A stretch of DNA of 64,000 bases from Opitutaceae bacterium. GTDB lineage: Bacteria; Verrucomicrobiota; Verrucomicrobiia; Opitutales; Opitutaceae. Below, piece by piece: positions 25,983-34,048 of this stretch. The stretch spans positions 186,001 to 250,000 of the forward strand of contig JANQRT010000073.1 in assembly GCA_028284385.1 (NCBI GenBank), read 5' to 3'. The notes beneath the pieces were generated by a model that was not told the origin of the DNA, searched no databases, and was given only the letters and a program-made list of their open reading frames with translations. Positions within the stretch are counted from its first letter, which is position 1, and each line of letters starts with the position of its first letter. The translations under genes and the position numbers were made by a program.

Positions 25983-26633
25983 ATGACGAGCCTAAGCAAT
26001 GAACAACTCATCGAGAGCCTGAATTGGCGCTACGCCACCAAGGTATTCGACGCCAGCAAGAAGATTCCCGAAGACCAGATCAACACGCTGATCGAATCGC
26101 TGGTATTGACCCCGTCCTCTTTCGGCCTCCAGCCTTGGAAATTCTTCGTGATTGCCGACCAGGCGACAAAGGACAAACTGCCCGAGGTTTCCTGGGGGCA
26201 AACGCAACCCAAGGATTGCTCGCACATGGTGGTGTTGGCCATCGAGAAGGGCTTTGCGGGACCTGGGGTCGATCGATTCATCGATCGCATGGCAGACGTG
26301 CGGGGCGTGACAACCGAATCGCTGAGCGGCTATCGCGATTTCGCCGGAGGATTCGTGGACAAAGCCAACAACGAAGGCTGGGTAGACACCTGGGCGACCC
26401 ACCAAGTCTACATCGCCATCGGCCAACTAATGACCTCGGCAGCTCTGCTCGGGATCGACGCATGCCCTATGGAGGGCATCTCTCCAGACGACTATGACAA
26501 CATCCTGGGACTCGAGGAGAAAGGCTATCACTCGGTCCTCGGTTGCGCCTTAGGCTATCGTGACGAGTCTGACAAGTACGCCAGTTTGCCAAAAGTGAGG
26601 TACGAGCAGGGCGATGTAGTCGAAGTTATCTAA
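25983..26633 (+). CDS. NAD(P)H-dependent nitroreductase-family flavoenzyme
   Basis: A 216-residue FMN protein of the NfsB-like nitroreductase family. The N-terminus LNWRYATKVFDASKKIPEDQINTL and the segment TPSSFGLQPWKFFVI match the FMN-binding and dimer part of NfsB. The C-terminal half has GIDACPMEGISPDDYDNILGL and LGCALGYRDE. Such enzymes reduce nitro groups, quinones or flavins with NAD(P)H in the cytoplasm. I chose the ATG at 25983, where similarity to NfsB-type N-termini starts; an upstream ATG at 25941 would add 14 unrelated residues. Nine bases separate it from the LarA-type gene, so the two are likely cotranscribed. Confidence 0.88.
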   Translation: MTSLSNEQLIESLNWRYATKVFDASKKIPEDQINTLIESLVLTPSSFGLQPWKFFVIADQATKDKLPEVSWGQTQPKDCSHMVVLAIEKGFAGPGVDRFIDRMADVRGVTTESLSGYRDFAGGFVDKANNEGWVDTWATHQVYIAIGQLMTSAALLGIDACPMEGISPDDYDNILGLEEKGYHSVLGCALGYRDESDKYASLPKVRYEQGDVVEVI

Positions 26634-26642
26634 ACGGATCTT

Positions 26643-27914
26643 ATGAGCGGGGCTACTCTGAAATTGGAGTATGGCGAAACGGGTCTTGAACTTGATATCC
26701 AAGGCCTGAATACCACCGTTCTACGCCCTCGTTTTATCGAAGGGCTGCCTGACGAAGCAGCCTCTTTTCAGGAAGCGGTTCGGCAGCCCCGCGGAGCGAA
26801 GCCGCTGAAGGATGCGATTTCAGCAGACGAAACCGTGGCGATTGTCATACCCGACATCACTCGAGCCCTGCCCAGCGATCGCCTGCTGCCCTGGATCTTC
26901 CAGGAGCTGAAGCATGTGCCAGCGAAAAATTTCACCATCATCGTCGGTACTGGTACCCATCGCGGCAATACGAAGGAGGAACTGGAACGAATGGTTGGCG
27001 AAAACGTCGTGGCCAACTATCGCATCGTCAATCACGACTCCCAAGACTACGAGACCATGGCGAAAGCGGGAACCTCTCCCTTCGGATACGACGTGTACTT
27101 CAATCGGCACTACGTTGAAGCGGACAGGCGCATCCTGATGGGATTCATCGAGCCCCATTTCATGGCCGGCTTCTCCGGCGGGCACAAAGCGGTTTTTCCG
27201 GGGGTTGCGAATCTTGACGCGATCATGGAGTATCACGGCTACGAAAATATCGCCCATCCCAACAGCGCTTGGGGCATGCTGGAGGACAATCCGACCCAGG
27301 CTCACATCCGAGCAGCCGGATCCCTCCTGTCGGTCGATTTTCTCATCAACATCACTCTAAACGTTAATTACGAAATAACGTCCTTTTTCTGTGGAGACGT
27401 GACCGAAGCTCATGAAGCCGGCTGTCGTTTTTCCAAGGATACGGCCATGGTGGGAGTCGAAGAAGCCTTTCCCATTGTGGTGACCACCAACAGCGGCTAT
27501 CCGCTAGACTTGAATCTCTATCAAACGGTCAAGGGAATAGCGGCCGCCCACCAAATAGCCAAGCCAGGAGGGCTGATTGTAGCTGCCGGGTGCTGCAACG
27601 ACGGCATTCCGGAACACGGGGCCTTCAAGGATCAGCTTTATCGCTTCGCCTCAGCGGAGGAGACAATCGCAGCCATCAAAGATCCTGAGTTCAAGGAAAT
27701 CGATATGTGGCAAACGCAAAAGCTAGTGCAAGTTCTCCTGAAAAATCGGATACAGCTATTCAGCGAATTGCCGGACGAGGCAGTGCGAAGAGGACATATC
27801 GAGCCCATTCGAAATATTCGGGAGGCGATTGAAGCTGAATTGAAAACGCTAGGCGACGACACTCCCATCGCTATCCTCCCTGAGGGGCCGATGACCATTC
27901 CCTACGTGAGGTAG
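26643..27914 (+). CDS. LarA-family nickel-pincer racemase/epimerase
   Basis: A 423-residue protein of the lactate racemase LarA family. Diagnostic motifs are VIPDITRALP, IIVGTGTHRGNT (catalytic His) and EPHFMAGFSGGHKAVFPG, where the second His and the Lys bind the nickel-pincer nucleotide in L. plantarum LarA. These enzymes invert 2-hydroxy acids such as lactate or malate, or related compounds. The cofactor-making genes larB, larC and larE are not in the window and must lie elsewhere if the enzyme is active. Neighbouring aldolase and nitroreductase genes suggest a small hydroxy-acid or sugar-acid pathway. The true substrate is open because LarA homologues are functionally diverse. Confidence 0.87.
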   Translation: MSGATLKLEYGETGLELDIQGLNTTVLRPRFIEGLPDEAASFQEAVRQPRGAKPLKDAISADETVAIVIPDITRALPSDRLLPWIFQELKHVPAKNFTIIVGTGTHRGNTKEELERMVGENVVANYRIVNHDSQDYETMAKAGTSPFGYDVYFNRHYVEADRRILMGFIEPHFMAGFSGGHKAVFPGVANLDAIMEYHGYENIAHPNSAWGMLEDNPTQAHIRAAGSLLSVDFLINITLNVNYEITSFFCGDVTEAHEAGCRFSKDTAMVGVEEAFPIVVTTNSGYPLDLNLYQTVKGIAAAHQIAKPGGLIVAAGCCNDGIPEHGAFKDQLYRFASAEETIAAIKDPEFKEIDMWQTQKLVQVLLKNRIQLFSELPDEAVRRGHIEPIRNIREAIEAELKTLGDDTPIAILPEGPMTIPYVR

Positions 27915-27936
27915 GTTTTAAATCCATTTTTACCAT

Positions 27937-27958
27937 AAATGGGAAAAGTATCCCATTT
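27937..27958 (+). terminator. Candidate terminator after the LarA-type gene
   Basis: An 8-bp stem AAATGGGA / TCCCATTT with a 6-base loop lies 22 bases after the stop. An alternative 6-bp stem (CCATTT 27924-27929 with AAATGG 27937-27942) uses the same bases. There is no clear T-run, so the call is weak. Confidence 0.35.
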
Positions 27959-28035
27959 CCTCAACCGCCTGCCCTCACTCTCTTAGAATCTGGCTGAAAA
28001 GGTCGATAATAAGAGAGGATTTTTCGAATATCGAA

Positions 28036-29280
28036 ATGGGCGACCCAATTAAAGAGATAGGCAACCAAGAGGATCAGCGGCATATTGCCAAAGCGATCGA
28101 GAGCCTTCCGGAATACTTCCGCAACCACATCGCGATCGTCTCCTATCCAAGCTACCGAATCCTTTATCTCAACCCGGCAGCAAAGCGAATGCTTGGCCTG
28201 GAAGCCGAGGAGGCATTGATCGACACCGCCTGGAATACGTTTCTTCCAACGGAAAGCCGAGTGGAAATAGAGATGGCTTTCTGCAACCTGATGCCAGGTG
28301 GCGACTGGAGAGGAGAAATTTGCATACAACCTTTCCAAGGCGAAACCTTTCCAGCCATGGCTTTGGTAAATGTATCCAACTTTGATGATACGGAGGAAAA
28401 GATTCTCACGATAATCTGCCGCGATTTGACAGCCAGCAAAGCTGCGGAAGAGGAGCGGAAGCAGATAGAACTTCAGCTTAATCTGGCCCGAAAAATGGAG
28501 ACGGTTGGACGATTGACGGCCAGTATCGCCCACGAATTCAATACGCCGATGCAGTGCCTGCTATACGATCTGGAGTTCATGCAGTCCTCGACAGAGCAAA
28601 TGGCGACGACGCTTTATTCCTTTTGGGGAAAGGAATTGCCAGATAAGGAAAAAACGTCGGACGAAAACGCGTCTGTCAATACGATCCAGGCCTTGGAGGA
28701 GCTGGTGGAAGACACGCGAGAAACCTTTGAGCAGTCCCGGCAAAACGTCGAGAATGTTACCAAGATTGTAGCCGCCCTAAAGACATTCGCATTGTCGGAC
28801 AAGAAAGGTAAAACGGCTGGTGACATCAACAGCATGGTGGAGGCGATTATTCTCATTTGTCGCCAAGACTGGATACAGAAAATCGATTTGAAAACAGACT
28901 TGCAAACAGACTTGCCGCAAGTCGATTGCCATATCGATCAGATCAACCAGGTAATTCTTAATTTGCTCGTAAACGCCATTCGGTCGGTCGTTAAGCGATC
29001 TGAGGAAGATTCTGACGCGGAAGCCATGATTCAGATCAGAACGCGATCGACGGATTCCCACGTGGTGATCGAAATTGCGGATACGGGGGTTGGCATAGCG
29101 GATGACCAGCATGAGCTCATTTTCCAAGCATCGTTCAGCAGCCGAAAAAACGGTCTCGGAGCCGGACAAGGGTTGGCTCTCTGCCGGACAATCGTGGAAG
29201 GCAATCACTACGGAAAGCTCAGTTTTTCAAGCGAACTTGGCGAAGGGGCCACCTTCAGAGTGGATTTGCCAACGAACTAG
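28036..29280 (+). CDS. PAS-domain sensor histidine kinase (soluble)
   Basis: A 414-residue cytoplasmic kinase with no membrane helix. Order: PAS domain (about 20-135, IVSYPSYRILYLNPAAKRMLGL), a coiled linker, a HisKA-type dimerisation domain with phospho-acceptor His166 in SIAHEFNTPMQ, a helical stretch, and a complete GHKL ATPase (N-box QVILNLLVNAIRS, G1 DTGVGI, G2 GLGAGQGLAL). It should autophosphorylate in answer to a cytoplasmic cue sensed by PAS. It is the first gene of the signalling island and closely resembles the minus-strand kinase at 29.7-31.0 kb in its H-box (AHE-NTP) and ATPase parts, suggesting duplication. The cognate regulator is probably one of the receivers nearby. Confidence 0.88.
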   Translation: MGDPIKEIGNQEDQRHIAKAIESLPEYFRNHIAIVSYPSYRILYLNPAAKRMLGLEAEEALIDTAWNTFLPTESRVEIEMAFCNLMPGGDWRGEICIQPFQGETFPAMALVNVSNFDDTEEKILTIICRDLTASKAAEEERKQIELQLNLARKMETVGRLTASIAHEFNTPMQCLLYDLEFMQSSTEQMATTLYSFWGKELPDKEKTSDENASVNTIQALEELVEDTRETFEQSRQNVENVTKIVAALKTFALSDKKGKTAGDINSMVEAIILICRQDWIQKIDLKTDLQTDLPQVDCHIDQINQVILNLLVNAIRSVVKRSEEDSDAEAMIQIRTRSTDSHVVIEIADTGVGIADDQHELIFQASFSSRKNGLGAGQGLALCRTIVEGNHYGKLSFSSELGEGATFRVDLPTN

Positions 29281-29339
29281 GCGTTTTCTTTCGGAGCAGT
29301 TTGAAAAATTCGCATTCCGCGCTATCGATTCAGACAGCC

Positions 29340-29699
29340 ATGAATGCTAGACCCAGCTCAATCGAAGAATTAAAGACGATCGAAACGGAACCGGCAATGG
29401 TTGTCGACGATCAAGGATTCATCACCTTCGTCAACGATTCCTTTTGCAACACTTTCGGATGGACCCGAGAAGAAGCGATTGGAGAAGGCCTTGTCATCAT
29501 CATCCCTGAAAATCTAAGGGAAGCTCACCACATGGGATTTTCCCGTTTTCTCGCATCTGAGGAACCCAAAATCCTGAATACAGCCCTTAATCTTAAGGCA
29601 ATCGATAAATCAGGAACCGAATTCGATGCGGAGCACTACATCATTGCCGAGAAAAAGGATGACAAATGGGCAGTAGGGGCAACCGTTATTCCGCTGTAG
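29340..29699 (+). CDS. Stand-alone PAS domain protein
   Basis: A 119-residue protein made of a single PAS domain: MVVDDQGFITFVNDSFCNTFGWTREEAIGE is the PAS core and the end (KDDKWAVGATVIPL) the last strand. No output domain is present. An in-frame TTG at 29301 would add 13 residues; I used the ATG. It follows the PAS kinase gene on the same strand by 59 bases and may act as a separate sensor module for one of the kinases, for instance by dimerising with their PAS domains. That role is inference. Confidence 0.75.
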   Translation: MNARPSSIEELKTIETEPAMVVDDQGFITFVNDSFCNTFGWTREEAIGEGLVIIIPENLREAHHMGFSRFLASEEPKILNTALNLKAIDKSGTEFDAEHYIIAEKKDDKWAVGATVIPL

Positions 29700-29707
29700 A
29701 AACCCTT

Positions 29708-29729
29708 CAGGAATTTAAAACTATTCCTG
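29708..29729. terminator. Hairpin between convergent signalling genes
   Basis: A 7-bp stem CAGGAAT / ATTCCTG with an 8-base loop lies between the PAS gene end and the end of the minus-strand kinase, whose stop is inside the right arm. It could serve both strands, but no T-run follows on either side. Confidence 0.3.
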
Positions 29730-31013
29730 CAAAATAGGAAGACGAATTATAAACCTCGTTCCTTCGCCAACCTCGGTCTCGAAGAGCAGCTCGCCATGAT
29801 GATCTTTTTCGACGATCTTCTGGGCAATCGCGAGCCCCTGGCCAGTTCCCCGTCCTGCTTCCTTGGTAGTGAAGAAAGGCTCGAACAGCTTTGAGCGAAT
29901 TTCTTCAGGAATGCCAGGACCTGTATCCGAAATTTCGATTTCCACGTGAGCGCCTTCAACTCTGGAGCGTATTTCTATTTTGCCAAGCTCCTCACTCTTC
30001 CTTTCTTGAAGATGGTCCCCAATAGCGTGAGCCGCATTGACGATCAGGTTCAAGAGCACCTGATTTATCTTTCCCGCTATGCAAGGTATAGTCGGTAAAT
30101 CAGGACTAAGTTCAGGGACGACTTCAGCAACATACTTGCATTCGTTAGCGGCAAGCAGAATCGTCGACTTGATGATCTTGTTCAAATCGGTCGGCTCCAT
30201 GGCCGGCTCTCCAGGATGAGCGAATTCCTTAACCGACTTTACGATACGCGAGACCTGAGCAATCCCTTTAAGCGATTCCCCAACTGCGTTGGCTATTTCC
30301 TCCTGAACGAACTCAAGATCGAGATTTTCGACAATGGCATGAATCTTAGCCAAACCGGAATCCGGTTCTGGTTTATCGTCGCCTTTCAGCAATTGATGGA
30401 AAAGCGTCTCCATTTCCGAAATGGACTCCTGAATGAATCTCAAATTCTCCCCTACATAGTGGACGGGCGTGTTTATCTCGTGGGCAATCCCAGCCGCCAT
30501 GCTGCCGATGGATTCAAGTTTCTGAGCCTGGCGAAGCTGAGCTTCCAGGAGTCTTCTTCGCGTCACATCGCGAATGACGAATACCGCGCTTTTTTCTCCA
30601 TCCCGACTCCTAAAGGTTCTTCCTTGTATTTCAAGATCGAATACGTTCCCATTTCTAATGTATCGACATTCCGAGTCCATCGCTTCGCCATTCTGAAGAA
30701 TCTTTTCGCAGGGATGGATTGCGCCGCATTCGTCTCCGCAGTTCAGAGGCAGTAATTCAGTGAGAGGATGACCTAGAATAAACAGACGTAGCTTTCCGGT
30801 CAATTCATCGAACGAGCCATTGCACCATTTGACCTTTCCTTCTCCATCCGTCCAGACGATGGACTCCACGATCTGAGATAGCACGAGGTCCATTTTCCCC
30901 AAGGTCTCTCGCAGTTCCTCGTTTTGGAGCATAAGAGAGTGTAGACTCCTATCGTTGGTTTCGACATTGAGGAGCTTGCCGTTGTCTTGAGATTCTGAGT
31001 TCGCAGACTTCAA
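29721..31013 (-). CDS. PAS-domain sensor histidine kinase (soluble)
   Basis: A 430-residue cytoplasmic kinase. An N-terminal coiled segment leads into a PAS domain (about 45-150, SIVWTDGEGKVKWCNGSFDELTG). This PAS carries a Cys cluster in NCGDECGAIHPCEK that could bind metal or report redox state. Then come HisKA with His178 in GIAHEINTPVHYVGEN and a full ATPase domain (QVLLNLIVNAAHA, DTGPGIP, GRGTGQGLA). It is transcribed after the receiver at 31041-31424, with 27 bases between, so these two form a classical kinase-regulator pair on the minus strand. The AHE-NTP box links it to the kinase at 28 kb. Confidence 0.88.
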   Translation of the reverse strand: MKSANSESQDNGKLLNVETNDRSLHSLMLQNEELRETLGKMDLVLSQIVESIVWTDGEGKVKWCNGSFDELTGKLRLFILGHPLTELLPLNCGDECGAIHPCEKILQNGEAMDSECRYIRNGNVFDLEIQGRTFRSRDGEKSAVFVIRDVTRRRLLEAQLRQAQKLESIGSMAAGIAHEINTPVHYVGENLRFIQESISEMETLFHQLLKGDDKPEPDSGLAKIHAIVENLDLEFVQEEIANAVGESLKGIAQVSRIVKSVKEFAHPGEPAMEPTDLNKIIKSTILLAANECKYVAEVVPELSPDLPTIPCIAGKINQVLLNLIVNAAHAIGDHLQERKSEELGKIEIRSRVEGAHVEIEISDTGPGIPEEIRSKLFEPFFTTKEAGRGTGQGLAIAQKIVEKDHHGELLFETEVGEGTRFIIRLPILQE

Positions 31014-31040
31014 TTTTCGGGAATGTGGAATGAAGAAAAA

Positions 31041-31424
31041 TCAGTTGGCCTCCAAGTCGTCGGGGCCTTCAAGAGCTTCCTGAATGGCGATCCTGAGCTC
31101 TTCCGAATCACAAGGCTTGTCTAGGAATCGCTGAGCCAGATTAGTAACCTTGGTATGAGTCTCTTTCTCGGAGTATCCGGACAACGCCATTCTGGGCATG
31201 TCGGGATGAAGAAGCTCAGCCGCGCTAAGCACCTCAAAGCCATCGACGCTTGGCATCTTCATGTCGGTAATCAATAGGTCGAACGACCTTCGCTCAAGCA
31301 GGTTCAAGGCCGCCTGCCCTCCCTCTGCGAAGTGGGTCTCCCAACGGTGGCGATCCTTACGAAGAATTCGCTTTATGCTATTGAGAACAAAGGGCTCATC
31401 ATCGACAAAAAGTATGCTTTTCAT
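31041..31424 (-). CDS. Single-domain response regulator
   Basis: A 127-residue CheY-like receiver and nothing else. Acid pocket Asp8-Asp9, phospho-acceptor Asp54 in LLITDMKMP, conserved Ser/Thr position in MALSGYS and Lys103 in LDKP are all present. Without an output domain it should act by protein contact or as a phosphorelay shuttle. It is the first gene of the minus-strand pair with the PAS kinase that follows 27 bases later, and it is divergent from the receiver-HD gene at 31672. Confidence 0.88.
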   Translation of the reverse strand: MKSILFVDDEPFVLNSIKRILRKDRHRWETHFAEGGQAALNLLERRSFDLLITDMKMPSVDGFEVLSAAELLHPDMPRMALSGYSEKETHTKVTNLAQRFLDKPCDSEELRIAIQEALEGPDDLEAN

Positions 31425-31671
31425 AGGTCAGCTTCGCTTAGGGATACGATTATAGGGTCCTAAGTAATAATCGGCCGAGGATAATGAAAAGTATATAGCC
31501 TGATATCCTTATTCGGGGCTAAATTCTCTAGCGCATCCCTTGAGCAATCACCGCGCTTGCCACTATAAATCCCCTAACTCTTTCAGAGCCAACCCAGTTG
31601 CGTCGATTAGTCCAGAGAGGGCTCACCGCCCTGACCCCACCCCCAAAGGAACCCACTCGCTAGCCCTGCAA

Positions 31672-32823
31672 ATGAATACCAAATATAGAGAGAAAATACT
31701 CTGCGTCGACGACGAGCAAAGCGTTTTGAACAGCATCAAGCGAGCTCTCAGAGGCCTCTGTGAAATCGAATTCGCCGACAGCGGTGAGCAAGCCATGGAA
31801 TACCTCCGAAATTCAGGTCCCTTTGCCATCGTCATTTCGGACATGCTCATGCCAGGCATGAACGGTATCGACTTTCTAGCCAAATCGAAAGAGATTTCTC
31901 CAGATTGTACCCGAATTATGCTTACAGGCGATTCGGACCAATCGACCGCGATAGGCGCTTTGAATAAAGGCGACATCTTCCGGTTTCTGAAAAAGCCCTT
32001 CGATAACCACGACTTGCAAAACGCCGTCGAAGCGGGAATCCGACAATACCGTTTGACCATGGCGGAAAAGGACCTGCTTCAGCGCACGGTCCATGGAAGC
32101 GTTCAAGCTTTGGTAGATATCCTCTCGATGGCGAACCCGGGCGCCTTTCGCATATCAGGAAGGCTCAAGGAAATCAGCAGCCAGCTAGGCCGTATCCAAT
32201 CATTCGATCCGCCGTGGCTACTTGAATTGGCCGCAATGCTGGCCCCGATTGGCTACGTCACTTTGCCTGACGAGCTCTGGCAAAACCGAAATCAAAGAGA
32301 GGAGCTTTCTCCAGAAGCCCGTGAACGTCTAGACAACGCATGGAAGATATCGGCTCAGATCATTAGCCGCATCCCCAGAATGGAGAAAGTCGCTCGAATC
32401 ATCGAGCTGGCAAGCGAGCCTAGTCTCGATAATCGCAAAGAGGATCCGATGGTTCTCCAAGGGGCGGCCGCAATCAAGATGGCGAACCATTACAGCCTGC
32501 TCCGCAAGTCCGGAACCTTGAAAGAAGAAGCATTGGCCGAGCTAGCGAACGTCGAAGGTCAACTGGAAGGCCAGGCCGTCATTGCCCTAGCTGAAGTAGA
32601 CCTGCCCGAAGACCATCTCATTCTTGTCCGTATCCCCATCGATCAAATCGAAGAAGGAATGATATTCGGTGACGACATTTTCACGACAGATGGTCTGATG
32701 CTGGCCCCAACCGGACTCAAAGTAAGCCAGCCCATACTGCAAAAGCTTCGCATGTTCAGGAAAGCGAAACGATTGCCAATCGATTTACCCGTGCTTCAGC
32801 CCGAAAAAGCCCAGGCTGTATAG
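31672..32823 (+). CDS. Response regulator with degenerate HD-GYP-like output domain
   Basis: A 383-residue protein. The receiver (1-120) is intact: Asp13-Asp14, Asp57 in VISDMLMPG, Thr85 region in LTGD, and Lys108/109. The output half has the helical layout of HD-GYP phosphodiesterases, but the metal-binding residues are lost: where active members have LLHDIGKIGIPD, this one has MLAPIGYVTLPD, and no HHE or GYP motif is seen later. It is therefore unlikely to cleave cyclic-di-GMP and may bind it or a partner instead. The ATG at 31672 directly begins the receiver; an in-frame upstream start at 31540 would add 44 low-complexity residues. The next receiver gene follows after 19 bases. Confidence 0.82.
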   Translation: MNTKYREKILCVDDEQSVLNSIKRALRGLCEIEFADSGEQAMEYLRNSGPFAIVISDMLMPGMNGIDFLAKSKEISPDCTRIMLTGDSDQSTAIGALNKGDIFRFLKKPFDNHDLQNAVEAGIRQYRLTMAEKDLLQRTVHGSVQALVDILSMANPGAFRISGRLKEISSQLGRIQSFDPPWLLELAAMLAPIGYVTLPDELWQNRNQREELSPEARERLDNAWKISAQIISRIPRMEKVARIIELASEPSLDNRKEDPMVLQGAAAIKMANHYSLLRKSGTLKEEALAELANVEGQLEGQAVIALAEVDLPEDHLILVRIPIDQIEEGMIFGDDIFTTDGLMLAPTGLKVSQPILQKLRMFRKAKRLPIDLPVLQPEKAQAV

Positions 32824-32842
32824 CTAACAGCATCAAATCCTC

Positions 32843-33244
32843 ATGCCCATGGAGAAAGATCGGAAAACCAAAGTGCTCATCATTGAAGATCAAGACGAAT
32901 ACCGAGGCGTTTTGCGCCAGCTCTTGGAAAATGAGGGATTCGAGGTGAGCGAGGCGGCCGAAGGGAGACTTGCCATAGAGCAGGCTGCTGCAGTGCAACC
33001 CAAGCTCATCATTTCCGATATCGTACTTCCCGACATGCATGGAAGCGAAGCTGTAAGAGAAATAGTAAAAAGTAATGGTTTTAGGGATACATTTATTATA
33101 TTCCTGTCTTCTCTGATCGGCAATGGAAATGCTGATGCAGGAGAGATGAAAATCGATGTCGATGGCAAGAAGTACGTGGGGATGGCTAAATCGACAAGTC
33201 GCCAAACCATTCTCACTACCATCGATCGGGTGTTGGCGAATTAG
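32843..33244 (+). CDS. Single-domain response regulator
   Basis: A 133-residue receiver. The first strand VLIIEDQDEYR gives the acid pair, Asp59 in IISDIVLPD is the phospho-acceptor, and FLSSLIG holds the conserved Ser. The last third is unusual: an inserted acidic stretch (NADAGEMKIDVDGKK) precedes the Lys of the KKYVGMAKS segment, which replaces the normal KP motif. It probably still receives phosphate. It lies between the receiver-HD gene (19 bases) and the degenerate kinase gene (27 bases), in a likely operon. Confidence 0.82.
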   Translation: MPMEKDRKTKVLIIEDQDEYRGVLRQLLENEGFEVSEAAEGRLAIEQAAAVQPKLIISDIVLPDMHGSEAVREIVKSNGFRDTFIIFLSSLIGNGNADAGEMKIDVDGKKYVGMAKSTSRQTILTTIDRVLAN

Positions 33245-33271
33245 ATAAGAGGGTAAAAGGAGAGAGACTGA

Positions 33272-34048
33272 ATGAGTAAAGAGGAACACGCGCTTGATTT
33301 TTCCAGAGCTCGGGAGGCTTCAATCGGGAGACTAACGCTTGGAATTGCGCACGAACTGAACAACCCGATCGGATTCGTATCTAGCAACCTTCAGTCGCTA
33401 GAGGACTACGTGGACGACCTTAAAGAAACGCTTAAGAAAATCGAGGACCTGCAGAAATCGCGTCGAGAGGGAGACCAAGCGGCAGTTGAATCGGTCTTGA
33501 AAAGCATCGATCAGCTTCAGGACTCTTTGGCGATTGGCGACTTGATCGAAGACCTTGAAGACCTGACTTCAGAATCTCTCGAAGGGATGGATCGACTTAA
33601 GAATCTGGTCAACAGTTTGCAGGAATTCGGAAAGAAGGATTCTGAAACTACCAGAGTCTTCAAACTTGAGCCATTCGTTTCACTCGTACTGAATGTCCTG
33701 CGAAACGAGCTGAAATATACGGGCGAAGTGATTTTAAGCTGCGACGAGTCCATTGCCATTGAGGCGAACGAAGCCCGACTAGCCTTCTCCTTGGCGATCA
33801 CCATTCTTCACGTATTCACAATTTCAGGAAAGAAAGGTCGATTGGAAATAGACGCATGCACTGAAAATTCGGATACCATTTTGACAATAACCTCAGAAGG
33901 GTATGAGGCCGACGGGAAAATAGGAAAAGACGAGGAAAAGGACTTCGAGACGGCGCGAAAACTGATTGAAGAAATGTCCGGCGAAATCGCCATCGAAACG
34001 AGCGGATTCGTAAAATGCCAAGTCCGCATACCTTCGCAAATTTCATGA
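33272..34048 (+). CDS. Histidine-kinase-like protein with intact H-box but degenerate ATPase domain
   Basis: A 258-residue soluble protein. The H-box LTLGIAHELNNPIGF has the phospho-acceptor His27, followed by a long two-helix bundle rich in acidic residues. The C-terminal 110 residues have the size and strand pattern of a GHKL ATPase, but the N-box Asn is missing (LAFSLAITILHVF), there is no DxGxG and no glycine-rich lid. It may thus accept and pass on phosphate from an active kinase, like an Hpt domain, rather than use ATP. A clear Shine-Dalgarno (AAAGGAG) lies before the ATG, unusual in this window. The stop overlaps the next start by ATGA, so the two proteins are coupled. Confidence 0.78.
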   Translation: MSKEEHALDFSRAREASIGRLTLGIAHELNNPIGFVSSNLQSLEDYVDDLKETLKKIEDLQKSRREGDQAAVESVLKSIDQLQDSLAIGDLIEDLEDLTSESLEGMDRLKNLVNSLQEFGKKDSETTRVFKLEPFVSLVLNVLRNELKYTGEVILSCDESIAIEANEARLAFSLAITILHVFTISGKKGRLEIDACTENSDTILTITSEGYEADGKIGKDEEKDFETARKLIEEMSGEIAIETSGFVKCQVRIPSQIS

